DNA of 64,000 nt. Origin: Paenilisteria portnoyi. GTDB taxonomy: Bacteria; Bacillota; Bacilli; Lactobacillales; Listeriaceae. The stretch covers positions 1 through 64,000 of the forward strand of contig NZ_JAASTT010000017.1 in assembly GCF_014322795.1 (NCBI RefSeq), read 5' to 3'. How positions within the stretch are numbered: the stretch's first letter is position 1; the number at the start of each line of letters is the position of its first letter. The notes under the pieces were generated by a model. It did not search any database. It worked only from the letters and a program-made list of their open reading frames with translations, and had not been told where the DNA came from. Made by a program: the position numbers and the translations under genes. Below are positions 18,998 through 27,593 of the stretch, one piece after another.

Positions 18998-19642
18998 TTG
19001 GGTAAACGCACTTTTTATTTTGTACGTCATGGTAAAACGGAATGGAACTTGGCTAGAAGAATGCAGGGTTGGGGCGATTCACCATTGATTGAAGAAGGCG
19101 TTAATGGTGCGATTGCAACTGGTGAAGCACTCGCGAATGTGGACTTTACGGCTGTTTATTCTAGCCCAAGTAAGCGAACGGTAGACACGACTGGTTATAT
19201 TATTGGTGATCGAGATATAGATGTTAAGACGCTTGATGGTCTTCGCGAAATGAGTTTTGGAATTTGGGAAGGCGAGCGTTTTGTTGATATTACGGAGAAT
19301 TATGGGGAAGAGTACGCGATGATGCTGGATAATCCGGCAAAGTATGAGGCGAATGTGAGCAAGGGCGAGACTTACTACCAAGTGAAGGAGCGCACAAAAC
19401 AAGCAGTGGAGCAGATTTTGGAGGAGCAACCGGAGGGCAATATTTTGGTTGTTTCACACGGAATGGCTTTGCGAGTATTGATATTCGTTGCTTTGCAGGG
19501 AGCAGATTTACAGACGCATCGTACGGAAACACCGCATATTTTGAACACGAGTGTCACGGTTGTGGAATACGAAAACGGCGAGTTCCGGGTAGTTACGGCA
19601 AATGATACCGCTCATCTTGAGGGTATAGTTGAAGGAGTTTAG
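18998..19642 (+). CDS. histidine phosphatase (phosphoglycerate-mutase-like)
   Basis: 214 residues. The RHG signature FYFVRHGKTEWN gives the phospho-accepting His near residue 11. A second catalytic His is in VVSHGMALR around residue 152, with YSSPSKRTVDT in between. Members this short are usually broad-specificity phosphatases (PhoE/GpmB type) rather than glycolytic mutases. TTG start with GGAGG 8 nt upstream. It is followed after 3 bp by a HAD phosphatase, so the two form an operon. Confidence 0.88.
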   Translation: MGKRTFYFVRHGKTEWNLARRMQGWGDSPLIEEGVNGAIATGEALANVDFTAVYSSPSKRTVDTTGYIIGDRDIDVKTLDGLREMSFGIWEGERFVDITENYGEEYAMMLDNPAKYEANVSKGETYYQVKERTKQAVEQILEEQPEGNILVVSHGMALRVLIFVALQGADLQTHRTETPHILNTSVTVVEYENGEFRVVTANDTAHLEGIVEGV

Positions 19643-19645
19643 AGG

Positions 19646-20458
19646 ATGATAAAATTAGTAGCGATCGATATAGATGGAACATTACTCAACGATAAGCATG
19701 AAATCACGCCTGAGGTCCACGCCGCGATTCATAAAGCGAAGGCCCAAGGTGTCAAAATTGTCTTGTGTACAGGGCGCCCAATTACTGGTGTGCAGCAGTA
19801 TTTGTCGGACTTGGAGTTGAAGCGTGAAGGTGACTACGTGATTACGTTCAACGGTGCGATGGTGCAAGATACATTTACAAAAGAGGTCATCTCACATTTG
19901 ACGCTTACTCATGCAAATATTATGGATATTTATGAAATGAGCCGCGAGCTTGGTTTGCATATGCATTTCAATGATATGAGCAATCTGTATACGCCAAATC
20001 GTGATGTTGGCAAGTACACGGTTTATGAGTCTTATTTGACAAATACACCGCTGTTTTACACGCCGATGAATGAGGTTGCCGAGGATATTATGGTTTCTAA
20101 GGCGATGTTTATTGATGAGGAAGAAATTTTAGCACCAGCTATTGCGAAAATTCCAGCGAGTTTTGGCGAAAAGTATAACTTGGTTCGGAGTTCGCCATTC
20201 TTCTTGGAGGTTTTGAATCCTGAGGCGAGCAAAGGAAATGCGGTTCATGGTTTAGCGCAGAAGCTTGGAATTAAGCAGAGTGAAGTCATGTGTATCGGTG
20301 ATCAAGAGAACGATTCAACGATGATTGAGTACGCAGGTGTTGGCGTTGCAATGGAAAATGCGATTGATAAAATTAAAGCGATGGCTGATTTTATTACGCT
20401 TTCCAATGAAGAAAGTGGCGTTGCGCATGCGATCAATAAATTTGTTTTAGAAGGATAG
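19646..20458 (+). CDS. Cof-type HAD hydrolase
   Basis: 270 residues. HAD motif I DIDGTLLND gives the nucleophile Asp near residue 8. Motif II is LCTGRP, motif III is the Lys in NPEASKGNAV, and motif IV is MCIGDQENDSTMI. The large C2B cap is typical of the YidA/Cof group, phosphatases acting on sugar phosphates and related small molecules. It sits between the histidine phosphatase and the YjdI/YjdJ-like pair with almost no gaps, so it is probably in one transcript. Confidence 0.92.
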   Translation: MIKLVAIDIDGTLLNDKHEITPEVHAAIHKAKAQGVKIVLCTGRPITGVQQYLSDLELKREGDYVITFNGAMVQDTFTKEVISHLTLTHANIMDIYEMSRELGLHMHFNDMSNLYTPNRDVGKYTVYESYLTNTPLFYTPMNEVAEDIMVSKAMFIDEEEILAPAIAKIPASFGEKYNLVRSSPFFLEVLNPEASKGNAVHGLAQKLGIKQSEVMCIGDQENDSTMIEYAGVGVAMENAIDKIKAMADFITLSNEESGVAHAINKFVLEG

Positions 20459-20467
20459 GTGCGGCTG

Positions 20468-20695
20468 ATGAGTGATTGGATAGAGAAGGGTTATCGTGAG
20501 TACCGAGGCGAGAAGATCGATGTTTATTTTAATACGGCGATTTGTGAACATGCAGCGGAATGTGTGAAAGGTGACCCAGCTGTGTTCGATACAAGTCGTA
20601 AACCGTGGATAGTGCCTGATAATGCGACACCAGAGAAGGTTCAAGAAGTCATACATCGCTGTCCAAGTGGTGCTCTGAAGTATCGAGTAAAGTAG
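20468..20695 (+). CDS. YjdI-like mono-cluster 4Fe-4S protein
   Basis: 75 residues with cysteines in the divergent ferredoxin pattern: AICEHAAECVKGDPAVFD, then HRCPSGAL. This matches the Fer4_19 family (E. coli YjdI), a small protein thought to carry one iron-sulfur cluster. ATG 20468 is preferred. The next gene encodes a YjdJ-like GNAT protein, and the same pair occurs together in enterobacteria. Biochemical role unknown. Confidence 0.85.
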   Translation: MSDWIEKGYREYRGEKIDVYFNTAICEHAAECVKGDPAVFDTSRKPWIVPDNATPEKVQEVIHRCPSGALKYRVK

Positions 20696-20707
20696 GAGGT
20701 TATGATG

Positions 20708-20983
20708 ATGGAATTTGTTAAAGGTGAAAATCGTTTTTTCAAGGAAGATGCGAACGGAAAATTGATTGCGGAAGTAACGTGGGTTCCGAGTGGGGATTCG
20801 CTTGTAATTTTGGATCATACGTTTGTTGATGAGAGTCTCCGTGGTCAAGGAATCGCATCGGAGTTAGTGGAGAAAGTAGCAGAGACGATGCGTGCGGAAG
20901 GTAAGAAAATTACGCCGACTTGTCCATTTGCAAAAGCTGAGTTTGAGCGTAAACCTGAGAAATATGATGATGTGAAAGCATAA
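20708..20983 (+). CDS. YjdJ-like small GNAT N-acetyltransferase
   Basis: About 91 residues. The compact GNAT core has the acetyl-CoA pyrophosphate loop in SLRGQGIASELV and the closing motif ITPTCPFAKAEFERKPEKY. Members of this YjdJ group are among the smallest GNATs and their substrate is unknown. Three consecutive ATG codons start the frame; the third (20708) has the best spacing from AGGAGG. Partner of the upstream iron-sulfur protein. Confidence 0.85.
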   Translation: MEFVKGENRFFKEDANGKLIAEVTWVPSGDSLVILDHTFVDESLRGQGIASELVEKVAETMRAEGKKITPTCPFAKAEFERKPEKYDDVKA

Positions 20984-20990
20984 TGAGAGG

Positions 20991-21019
20991 AAACCCGTTT
21001 GCAAATCTGCGCGGGTTTT
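20991..21019 (+). terminator. terminator of the phosphatase-YjdI-YjdJ unit
   Basis: AACCCG and CGGGTT pair around a 14-nt loop, followed by TT. A second palindrome begins immediately after. Confidence 0.6.
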
Positions 21020-21041
21020 CATTATTTCCCGGGAAATAATG
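21020..21041. repeat. 22-bp perfect palindrome with TTTCCCGGGAAA core
   Basis: CATTATTTCCC is mirrored exactly by GGGAAATAATG. It sits about 75 bp before the next GH1 start, just upstream of its likely promoter (-10 TATACT near 21069). The same 12-bp core lies in a 30-bp palindrome at 36197-36226. Operator or hairpin; undecided. Confidence 0.6.
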
Positions 21042-21117
21042 AGCTTTTGCTACCAATTTAAAAGAATATACTTTAAAATGAAGAAGAGTAGATTTTACCT
21101 AAATGGAGGTTTTAATA

Positions 21118-22554
21118 ATGGAGCACAAAAAGCATACCGATTTTCCGAAAGATTTTTTATGGGGTTCTGCCTCGGCGGCGTATCAAATTGAGGGTGCGTG
21201 GGACGCGGATGGCAAAGGGCCTTCTGTTTGGGACAATTTTGTGAAGATTCCTGGGACGACATATGAGGGCACGAATGGTGATGTGGCGGTGGATCATTAT
21301 CATCGTTATAAGGAAGACGTGAAGTTGATGGCGGATGCTGGCTTGAAGGCGTACCGTTTTTCGATTGCTTGGAGTCGTATTTTCCCGACTGGTAAGGGTG
21401 AGGTGAATGAGGCAGGATTGAAGTTCTATGATGATCTTATCGATGAGTTGTTGAAGTACGATATTGAGCCGCTTGTGACGCTATATCATTGGGATATTCC
21501 GCAGGCGTTGATGGACGAGTATGGTGGCTGGGAATCGCGCCAAGTGGTGGAGGATTTCACGAACTATTCAGTCGCGTTATTTAAGCGTTACGGGGACCGT
21601 GTGAAGTATTGGGTTTCCCTGAACGAGCAGAATATTTTTGTGTCGCTTGGTTATTCGATGGCGCTTCACCCACCGAAAGTGACAGACGATAAGCGGATGT
21701 ATCAGGTGAATCATATTGCGAACTTGGCGAATGCTAGTGTTATCAATGCGTTCCATGAGATCGTGAAGGATGGTAAAATTGGGCCGAGTTTTGCGTATAC
21801 ACCGTATTATCCGGTTGATACGGACCCGAAAAACGTGCTTGCTGCGGAGAATGCGGAAGATTTGAACGGCTATTTCTGGATGGATATGTATGCGTGGGGC
21901 GTTTATCCGAAGGCGGTTTGGCGTTATTTGGAAGAGAATGATTTGGCACCGACGATTGAGCCTGGCGATATGGAATTGCTTGCGTCTGCGAAACCGGATT
22001 TCATGGGCTTGAACTACTATCAATCTGCGACGGCGGCTCATAATCCGTTAGATGGCGTTGGTCAAAGCAATACGTTTAACACGACCGGTAAAAAAGGAAC
22101 GGCGGAGGAAACGGGGATTCCTGGTTTGTATAAGAAAGTGAAGAATCCTTACGTGAAAACCACGGACTGGGATTGGACGATTGATCCTGAGGGGCTTCAC
22201 ATTGCGCTTCGCCGTATTAATAGCCGCTACCAATTACCGATTTTGATTACGGAAAATGGTTTGGGTGCGTTTGATAAGTTGGAAGATGGCGAGGTTCATG
22301 ATGCGTATCGTATTGATTACCTAAGCTCGCATGTTGGCGCTATTCAGTCGGCAATCGATGATGGTGTTGATATGCTCGGCTATTGCACATGGTCGTTCAC
22401 GGATCTTCTGAGCTGGCTGAATGGCTATCAAAAACGTTATGGTTTTGTTTATGTCGATCGTGATATTTCTGATGATGCACCAATGACGCGGATTCCGAAA
22501 GATAGTTATTATTGGTATAAGAAAGTGATTGAGACGAACGGGAAAGAGTTGTAA
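21118..22554 (+). CDS. GH1 6-phospho-beta-glucosidase, third type
   Basis: 478 residues, more distant from the other two GH1 proteins. It opens with DFPKDFLWGSASAAYQIEGA. The acid/base is Glu170 in SLNEQN and the nucleophile Glu379 in LITENGLG. The C-terminal LSWLNGYQKRYGFVYVD keeps the Ser, Lys and Tyr of the phosphate pocket. ATG 21118 follows GGAGG by 8 nt; ATG 21103 overlaps the site itself. Its promoter lacks the TGTAATGCATTACA operator but has the CCCGGG palindrome upstream, so regulation differs from the other copies. Confidence 0.92.
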   Translation: MEHKKHTDFPKDFLWGSASAAYQIEGAWDADGKGPSVWDNFVKIPGTTYEGTNGDVAVDHYHRYKEDVKLMADAGLKAYRFSIAWSRIFPTGKGEVNEAGLKFYDDLIDELLKYDIEPLVTLYHWDIPQALMDEYGGWESRQVVEDFTNYSVALFKRYGDRVKYWVSLNEQNIFVSLGYSMALHPPKVTDDKRMYQVNHIANLANASVINAFHEIVKDGKIGPSFAYTPYYPVDTDPKNVLAAENAEDLNGYFWMDMYAWGVYPKAVWRYLEENDLAPTIEPGDMELLASAKPDFMGLNYYQSATAAHNPLDGVGQSNTFNTTGKKGTAEETGIPGLYKKVKNPYVKTTDWDWTIDPEGLHIALRRINSRYQLPILITENGLGAFDKLEDGEVHDAYRIDYLSSHVGAIQSAIDDGVDMLGYCTWSFTDLLSWLNGYQKRYGFVYVDRDISDDAPMTRIPKDSYYWYKKVIETNGKEL

Positions 22555-22566
22555 TAATATAGAAGG

Positions 22567-22613
22567 AGCCGTTTTCCATGTTTAGCTTTTGCTAGGATGG
22601 AAAACGGCTTTTT
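22567..22613 (+). terminator. terminator of the third GH1 gene
   Basis: A perfect 13-bp stem AGCCGTTTTCCAT / ATGGAAAACGGCT followed by TTTT. Confidence 0.85.
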
Positions 22614-22749
22614 ATATGTTTTTAACCAGTAGTGAGTAGAGAAAATAATCGGTTTTAAGCATTTTAGAAAGAGGAGTTAATTTTTAACGATTTATTCAAC
22701 TCGTTTTGTGTGTTGTTGTTTAAATACATTAAAAAGGAGTTGGTTTTTT

Positions 22750-23133
22750 GTGGCGAAAAAAATGAAGTATTGTGCTGTAGCTTTTGTATTTTCTCTAGGT
22801 TTACTTATTCCGCTAACCGCTTATGCTGCGATTAATAACGTATCGTATGATTTCAAGCATATGGTTCCCGTTAGTGGTAAGATGACTGCAACAAAAGCTA
22901 CCTTGTCGGGAAGTGTTAGTGTGAATAATTGGGGTAAAGACAATTCGTTCGGTGTGAAATTATTTAAACATCGAGTAATATTGAATGATATTTATAAAGG
23001 TGGAACGTATTTCTCACCAACAGGCAATAAGAAATTCTCCTACACAGTGGCAAAAGGCAAATCTTATTGTGCAGAATTCTGGAAGACCCAAAACGGCAAA
23101 TATATAAAAGGAAAAGCTAGTTTTAGCTACTAA
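22750..23133 (+). CDS. small secreted protein of unknown function
   Basis: 127 residues. The signal peptide (KKMKYCAVAFVFSLGLLIPL, ending TAYAA) leaves a mature protein of about 100 residues. It is rich in Lys, Ser, Gly and aromatics with alternating hydrophobic residues (TLSGSVSVNNWG, KKFSYTVAKGKSY), suggesting a small beta-sandwich. No cell-wall anchor. GTG 22750 follows AAAGGAG by 10 nt; ATG 22762 is also possible. The VanZ-like gene starts 4 bp after its stop, so they share a transcript. Confidence 0.72.
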   Translation: MAKKMKYCAVAFVFSLGLLIPLTAYAAINNVSYDFKHMVPVSGKMTATKATLSGSVSVNNWGKDNSFGVKLFKHRVILNDIYKGGTYFSPTGNKKFSYTVAKGKSYCAEFWKTQNGKYIKGKASFSY

Positions 23134-23137
23134 GCCT

Positions 23138-23710
23138 ATGTTGAAATTTATTTTTCCGTTATTGATTATGGTCATTATATTCGCAACGATCCTGATTATG
23201 TATAAGAAATTGGTGGACAAGAAAACAAATAGAGAGCTTATTCTGATCTCGATCTTTGCCCTGTACATCATGGCTGTCATCTGCGTAGTCCTGTTCCCAC
23301 TACCAGTGCAAAAAGAATACATAATGGACATGATTAAGTATAATCAAGGGGTATCGAATAATCTGATTCCGTTCATGGCTTGGGTAGATGCGGTGAATGA
23401 CATGCGCTATGTCGGTGTATTGCAGGCTTTTTATCAACCGATTGCAAATATGATTTTATTTTTTCCACTTGGATTCTATTTACCGCTTATTTTGCCTAAA
23501 TGGAGATTCAAAAAAATTATCCTTGTGGCTTTTTTATCTTCGTTGAGTATTGAGTTGACCCAAGAGTTCATTAACTTAATCTTGGGCTTTAATTATCGCG
23601 CGTTTGATGTGGATGATCTTATATGTAATACTGTTGGTGTTGCAATGGGCTACCTATTTTATAGATGTGTTGTTAAGATAGTCCTTATTTCTAAAGAAGA
23701 GCTTTATTAG
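23138..23710 (+). CDS. VanZ-like membrane protein
   Basis: 190 residues with about five membrane segments and the VanZ family pattern: NLIPF, NMILFFPLGFYLP, SLSIELTQ and FDVDDLICNTVGVAMGY. VanZ proteins of this kind give low-level teicoplanin resistance in enterococci, but most family members have no defined role. No van resistance genes are near, so resistance should not be assumed. Coupled to the small secreted protein upstream. Confidence 0.85.
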   Translation: MLKFIFPLLIMVIIFATILIMYKKLVDKKTNRELILISIFALYIMAVICVVLFPLPVQKEYIMDMIKYNQGVSNNLIPFMAWVDAVNDMRYVGVLQAFYQPIANMILFFPLGFYLPLILPKWRFKKIILVAFLSSLSIELTQEFINLILGFNYRAFDVDDLICNTVGVAMGYLFYRCVVKIVLISKEELY

Positions 23711-23875
23711 AGCCTAACTAAATCATAAAAAGAGCCGTTTCCCATGATCAGGATGAACGACTCTTCTATGTGTTATGGAGGTAATATTATTACTAGCTTC
23801 ATGGAGTCTTTATTTGAGCTACATAATTTGCCTTCGATGTTATGGTAACGCTAATAAAGCAAGTATATAAGTTGC

Positions 23876-24757
23876 TTATTTTCCTACTGTATAAGTGATA
23901 ACGCCTTTTAGGTTTTGTGTATCAGCAATAGAAATTTGTTGTCCTGCTTTAAGAGCGTTTCCAGCAGGTACTATGAAGCTGTAAGTTCCGTCAGCAGCAA
24001 TGCGCAATGCATTTCCAGTAGCTAGAACTGTCTGTGTTGAAAGGTTCCCGATGTTTAGGTAATGACCAGGGATACCTGTACCAGTAATGCGAACATCGCC
24101 AGCGCTTATAGGATTTACACTAAGGTTGCCACTTTGAACTGTAAAAATAGTATTACCTTTTAGATTTTGTGAATCAGCGATAGCAATTTGTTGTCCTGTT
24201 TTAAGAGCACTTCCTGCTGGTAATGTGAAGCTGAAAGTTCCATCAGCAGCGATACGCACTGTATTCCCAGTAGCTAGAACAACGTGTGTTGAAAGGTTGT
24301 TGATGTTTAGGTAATGACCAGGAATACCTGTACCAGTAATTGTAGTAGCGCCTGAAACTAAAGGATTAACATTGAAGCCACTACCTTGAACGGTATAATT
24401 AGCAACTGTACCTTTTAAGTCTGATGAATCGCTTATTGCAAAAACTTGATTAGTTGTAAGAGCACTTGGTAGTGTGAAGCTGAAAGTTCCGTTAGCAGGT
24501 ACTTTGAAAGCATTACCAGTAGCTAACACGGCTTTTGTAGACAAGTTCGTGATATTAAGGTAGTGACCAGGAACGCCTGTACCAGTAATAGTTTTAACTC
24601 CAGTAAATAAAGGATTAACTTGAAGAATGCTATTTGTGCTTGCTTGTGTTATGCTTGCTTGTGCTTCACCTGGTGAAGATGTTACGTATACCCCACCTAA
24701 AAATGCTGTTGCAACTAATGCAACCCCTACTCTTTTTAATGTCGTTTTTTTATTCAT
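23876..24757 (-). CDS. secreted protein with three tandem ~82-residue repeats
   Basis: 293 residues. A signal peptide (KRVGVALVATAFLGG..., cleavage near AQA-S) precedes three repeats. Each has the pattern NPL..G...ITGTG.PGHYLNI.NLST..VLATGNA, GTFSFTLP..AL, ..Q..I.D...LKG, which resembles bacterial Ig-like (Big_6-type) modules. There is no LPXTG, WxL, LysM or GW anchor, so it is probably released or held indirectly. ATG 24757 follows GGAG by 9 nt; a longer upstream frame is not supported. The repeats are highly alike, suggesting recent internal duplication. Confidence 0.82.
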   Translation of the reverse strand: MNKKTTLKRVGVALVATAFLGGVYVTSSPGEAQASITQASTNSILQVNPLFTGVKTITGTGVPGHYLNITNLSTKAVLATGNAFKVPANGTFSFTLPSALTTNQVFAISDSSDLKGTVANYTVQGSGFNVNPLVSGATTITGTGIPGHYLNINNLSTHVVLATGNTVRIAADGTFSFTLPAGSALKTGQQIAIADSQNLKGNTIFTVQSGNLSVNPISAGDVRITGTGIPGHYLNIGNLSTQTVLATGNALRIAADGTYSFIVPAGNALKAGQQISIADTQNLKGVITYTVGK

Positions 24758-25137
24758 TAGTGTAATCTCCTTTTTTATATGAAAATGATGATAGACAAAA
24801 GCATAGCGAAATAATGATTCCATGAAACCTAGTGCTAATATTAGCATATATAATAGGCATAAACGCGGGAATTTTGGACGGATTCTGCTTTTTTTGATGG
24901 AGAAGTTGTGTCTATTACTAGATGGCTTTTTATGATATACGAAAAATAGCCCAATTTTATTTTTGTTAAAATCTAAACAAAGCGGTCGGTCGTGAAAGCG
25001 TTGACAAATCAAGCGAATCTATCAAATTGGTATAGACCCTTTACATTTTGAACCAATTATTTCCGAGGTTTTACTTTTAAAGAGCTCGGGTACTTGCTTA
25101 GTGTCAGAGCTATTGACAAGAAGTAAAAACGCTTGAA

Positions 25138-25151
25138 TGAAAGCGTAAACA
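25138..25151 (+). promoter_or_regulatory. cre-like site of the chitinase gene
   Basis: TGAAAGCGTAAACA matches 13 of 14 cre positions. It lies 18 bp before the start codon and downstream of a TTGACA at 25113-25118. A second cre-like sequence, TGAAAGCGTTGACA, is at 24993-25006. The rest of the 24758-25168 gap holds only the ribosome-binding sites and unassigned AT-rich promoter sequence. Confidence 0.55.
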
Positions 25152-25168
25152 ATGAGGGGGATTTACTA

Positions 25169-26242
25169 ATGGTAGATTGGAAGAACACGAAAAAATGGGT
25201 AGCAGGCGGAGTTTTGACAGCGGCGGTTGCAGTTGGGGTTTCTTTAACGGGAGGAACACAGGCTCATGCGGCGGTCGATGATGCAACACCAATGCCTAGC
25301 ATTCAAGGGAAACAGGTTCTAGTCGGTTATTGGCATAGTTGGAAATCCACGGGCAGAGATGGTTATAAGCAAGGTACTTCGGCTGATATTGCGCTAAAAG
25401 ATGTAAACGCGGCGTATAATGTGGTTCCGGTCTCCTTCATGAAGGGCGATGGCATAAATCGTATTCCAACGTTCAAGCCGGTTGGGTTAACGGATAGTGA
25501 GTTCCGCGCACAAGTTGGGGCTTTAAATAAACAAGGACGTAGCGTGCTGCTTGCGCTTGGTGGTGCGGATGGGCATGTTCAACTGCAAACCGGGGATGAG
25601 CAAGCGTTCGCCAATGAAATTATTCGCCAAGTAGAGACGTATGGTTTTGACGGTTTAGATATTGATTTGGAGCAAACGGCGATTACGGCTGGGAACAACC
25701 AAACGGTGATTCCTGCGGCGCTTAAAATTGTGAAAAATCATTATGCTGCGGAAGGTAAGAACTTCCTAATTACGATGGCGCCGGAATTCCCATATTTGAA
25801 GCCGGGTGCTGCGTATCAAAGCTACATTACGTCGCTAACTGGTTACTATGACTATATCGCGCCTCAATTTTATAACCAAGGTGGCGATGGTGTCTGGGTT
25901 GACGAAACGAACCAATGGATTGCGCAAAACAATGATACGCTGAAAAAAGAGTTCATTTATTACATGGCGGATTCGTTAATTCACGGTACGCGTGGTTATC
26001 TACAAATTCCGGCTGACAAGCTAGTTATTGGTTTACCAACGAATAATGATGCGGCGGCAACGGGATATGTGATTAATCCGCAAAATGTTTTCGATGCTTT
26101 CAATATGTTGAAAAATGCGGGAACTCCGCTTAAAGGTATCATGACATGGTCTGCGAACTGGGATGCTGGTAAGAGTAGCGCCGGGGTTTCTTATAATAAT
26201 GCGTTTGCGAACACATATGGTCCATTCTTAGGTACAAAATAA
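25169..26242 (+). CDS. chiA: secreted GH18 chitinase
   Basis: 357 residues. The signal peptide is WVAGGVLTAAVAVGVSL..., with cleavage after AHA. A single GH18 barrel follows, with SVLLALGGADG and the catalytic signature FDGLDIDLEQ (proton-donor Glu). No chitin-binding or fibronectin module is present, so it is the short type, which resembles in length the single-domain L. monocytogenes ChiA (from memory). It hydrolyses chitin or related N-acetylglucosamine glycans outside the cell. ATG 25169 follows GAGGGGG. A cre-like site overlaps the leader, consistent with glucose repression. Confidence 0.92.
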   Translation: MVDWKNTKKWVAGGVLTAAVAVGVSLTGGTQAHAAVDDATPMPSIQGKQVLVGYWHSWKSTGRDGYKQGTSADIALKDVNAAYNVVPVSFMKGDGINRIPTFKPVGLTDSEFRAQVGALNKQGRSVLLALGGADGHVQLQTGDEQAFANEIIRQVETYGFDGLDIDLEQTAITAGNNQTVIPAALKIVKNHYAAEGKNFLITMAPEFPYLKPGAAYQSYITSLTGYYDYIAPQFYNQGGDGVWVDETNQWIAQNNDTLKKEFIYYMADSLIHGTRGYLQIPADKLVIGLPTNNDAAATGYVINPQNVFDAFNMLKNAGTPLKGIMTWSANWDAGKSSAGVSYNNAFANTYGPFLGTK

Positions 26243-26252
26243 ATCATAAACG

Positions 26253-26284
26253 TCGCCCTGCCGAAAATTGGTGGGGCGATTTTT
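26253..26284 (+). terminator. chitinase terminator
   Basis: TCGCCCTGCC pairs with GGTGGGGCGA, followed by TTTTT. Confidence 0.8.
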
Positions 26285-26443
26285 GACGTGTTTGAAGTCC
26301 GTTACATAGGAGTAAATAGCAAAACGTACGAAAATGTTCACAAAAAAGATGTGAAAATGGTAAATAGACACAATGCCAAATAAAGCAACCTGCTATACTT
26401 GTACAATGGAATACTGTGTTGGATTTGAGAACCTCAAGAAAAG

Positions 26444-26755
26444 ATGCAGATTTTGTACAGAGGAGGCGATCTTATCAAAGGACCTCAAAATGATGAGATT
26501 AAATATGTTTTAAAACTTGTTGCGGATCCCGGTTTCTCGTTTATGACGCTGGAATTAGACAAAGGTTATGCTATTACAATTACGCGGAATACGCTATATA
26601 TGACGTTATATTGGCTAGAAATGAAACAGCTTATTTATAGGAAAACGAACATTAAACGAGGGCAAAAAAAGTATTTTTTGACGCAATATGGAGAAGAATT
26701 GATGGGAAATGTTGAAATGTTAGAGAAGATGCTGGACAATTTACAACTAGAATGA
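26444..26755 (+). CDS. small winged-helix regulator (PadR-like)
   Basis: Up to 103 residues. A helix-turn-helix with wing is seen in ITITRNTLYMTLYWLEMKQLI and RGQKKYFLTQYGEEL, then an amphipathic C-terminal helix. This fits the PadR/small winged-helix class. The start is odd. The only strong ribosome-binding site, AGGAGG at 26461-26466, is followed 7 nt later by an in-frame ATC (26474). ATG 26444 and TTG 26453 lie before the site and have none of their own. The HdeD-like gene downstream may be its target. Confidence 0.7.
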   Translation: MQILYRGGDLIKGPQNDEIKYVLKLVADPGFSFMTLELDKGYAITITRNTLYMTLYWLEMKQLIYRKTNIKRGQKKYFLTQYGEELMGNVEMLEKMLDNLQLE

Positions 26756-26860
26756 AGTGTTTTTTAAAATAAGTGTGCTTAAAACTAGATTCAAGCATGA
26801 TTCTTAGGGTATAGTTAAGTAGCAATATTTTTGCATTACTATCAGGGGAGGAATGGAATC

Positions 26861-27385
26861 ATGCGTAAATTTTATTTGTATTTTATTTTAGTAATGGGAC
26901 TTGTTATGATTGGGCTGGGACTTTGGTTTGTATTTAATCCAAGTACGTCGCTTGCGGCTTTCACATTTGTAATTGGGATTGTGTTATTACTAAACGGTTT
27001 GAACGAGATTATTTCTTATTTCAAAGGTCGGAAGGTTTTGAAAATCTCGAACTGGATCCTTTTGGACGGGGCTTTATCGTTCTTAGCCGGTTTAATTATT
27101 CTGATTAACAACAACATTGGTGAAAAATTCATCGTGCTAATTTTCGTTATTTGGGTACTTGCTTCGGCAATTCTGAATATCATCATGGCATTCTCGGTGA
27201 AAGGCTCGAAAGGCTGGATTTTCATTATGATCGTTGGGATTATCGGTGCTTTGATTGCGATTTTCTCGCTATTTAGTTCGGCAATCGTGGCAGTGACAGT
27301 AGGCTTGATTCTTGGCGCGTTCTTTATTTTCCAAGGGATTGCGTGTTTGTTACTGTTTAATGGGATTCGTAAGCAAATGAAATAA
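26861..27385 (+). CDS. HdeD/DUF308 family membrane protein
   Basis: 174 residues, almost entirely hydrophobic with six predicted membrane helices in three pairs, as in the HdeD family (LVMIGLGLWFVFNPSTSLAA, FVIGIVLLLNGLNEI, SFLAGLIILINN). E. coli HdeD is linked to acid resistance, but the Firmicute members are uncharacterised. ATG 26861 with GGGGAGG upstream. The preceding small winged-helix gene may regulate it. Confidence 0.85.
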   Translation: MRKFYLYFILVMGLVMIGLGLWFVFNPSTSLAAFTFVIGIVLLLNGLNEIISYFKGRKVLKISNWILLDGALSFLAGLIILINNNIGEKFIVLIFVIWVLASAILNIIMAFSVKGSKGWIFIMIVGIIGALIAIFSLFSSAIVAVTVGLILGAFFIFQGIACLLLFNGIRKQMK

Positions 27386-27388
27386 TGG

Positions 27389-27426
27389 AAAAGCTCCTTG
27401 TGGATGTGTTCATGGGGAGCTTTTTT
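27389..27426 (+). terminator. terminator of the HdeD-like gene
   Basis: AAAGCTCC / GGAGCTTT stem with T6. Confidence 0.8.
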
Positions 27427-27469
27427 CGTGTGCATTGAATATCTTTTTGGTGTGTGTTAGAATGGAATA

Positions 27470-27593
27470 GAAAAGGAAGCCATGCGTCAACATGACTTCC
27501 TTAAGTAGAGCCGTTGAAAAGACGATGGCTTCATAATTTTGTTGCAACCATCTAACCTTTTCGCGAAAAAAGTGAGTTAGATGGTTATTTTTT
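27470..27593 (+). ncRNA. antisense RNA antitoxin of a type I TA locus
   Basis: Promoter TTGAAT (27435-27440), exactly 17 bp, TAGAAT (27458-27463) with extended TG. The RNA starts with a hairpin (AAGGAAGCCATGCG...CAACATGACTTCCTT) and ends in the stem AACCATCTAAC / GTTAGATGGTT plus ATTTTTT. Its last ~10 nt overlap the toxin stop codon and 3' untranslated region on the other strand. This is the 3'-overlap plan of Bacillus bsrG/SR4- and bsrE/SR5-type pairs. The 5' hairpin is shared with the RNA at 6309. Confidence 0.7.

Noticed and set aside
24993-25006. Second cre-like site before the chitinase
   Set aside because: Not listed as a separate feature: it is about 165 bp upstream of the start codon, has one mismatch and also overlaps a TTGACA, so its relevance is unclear.
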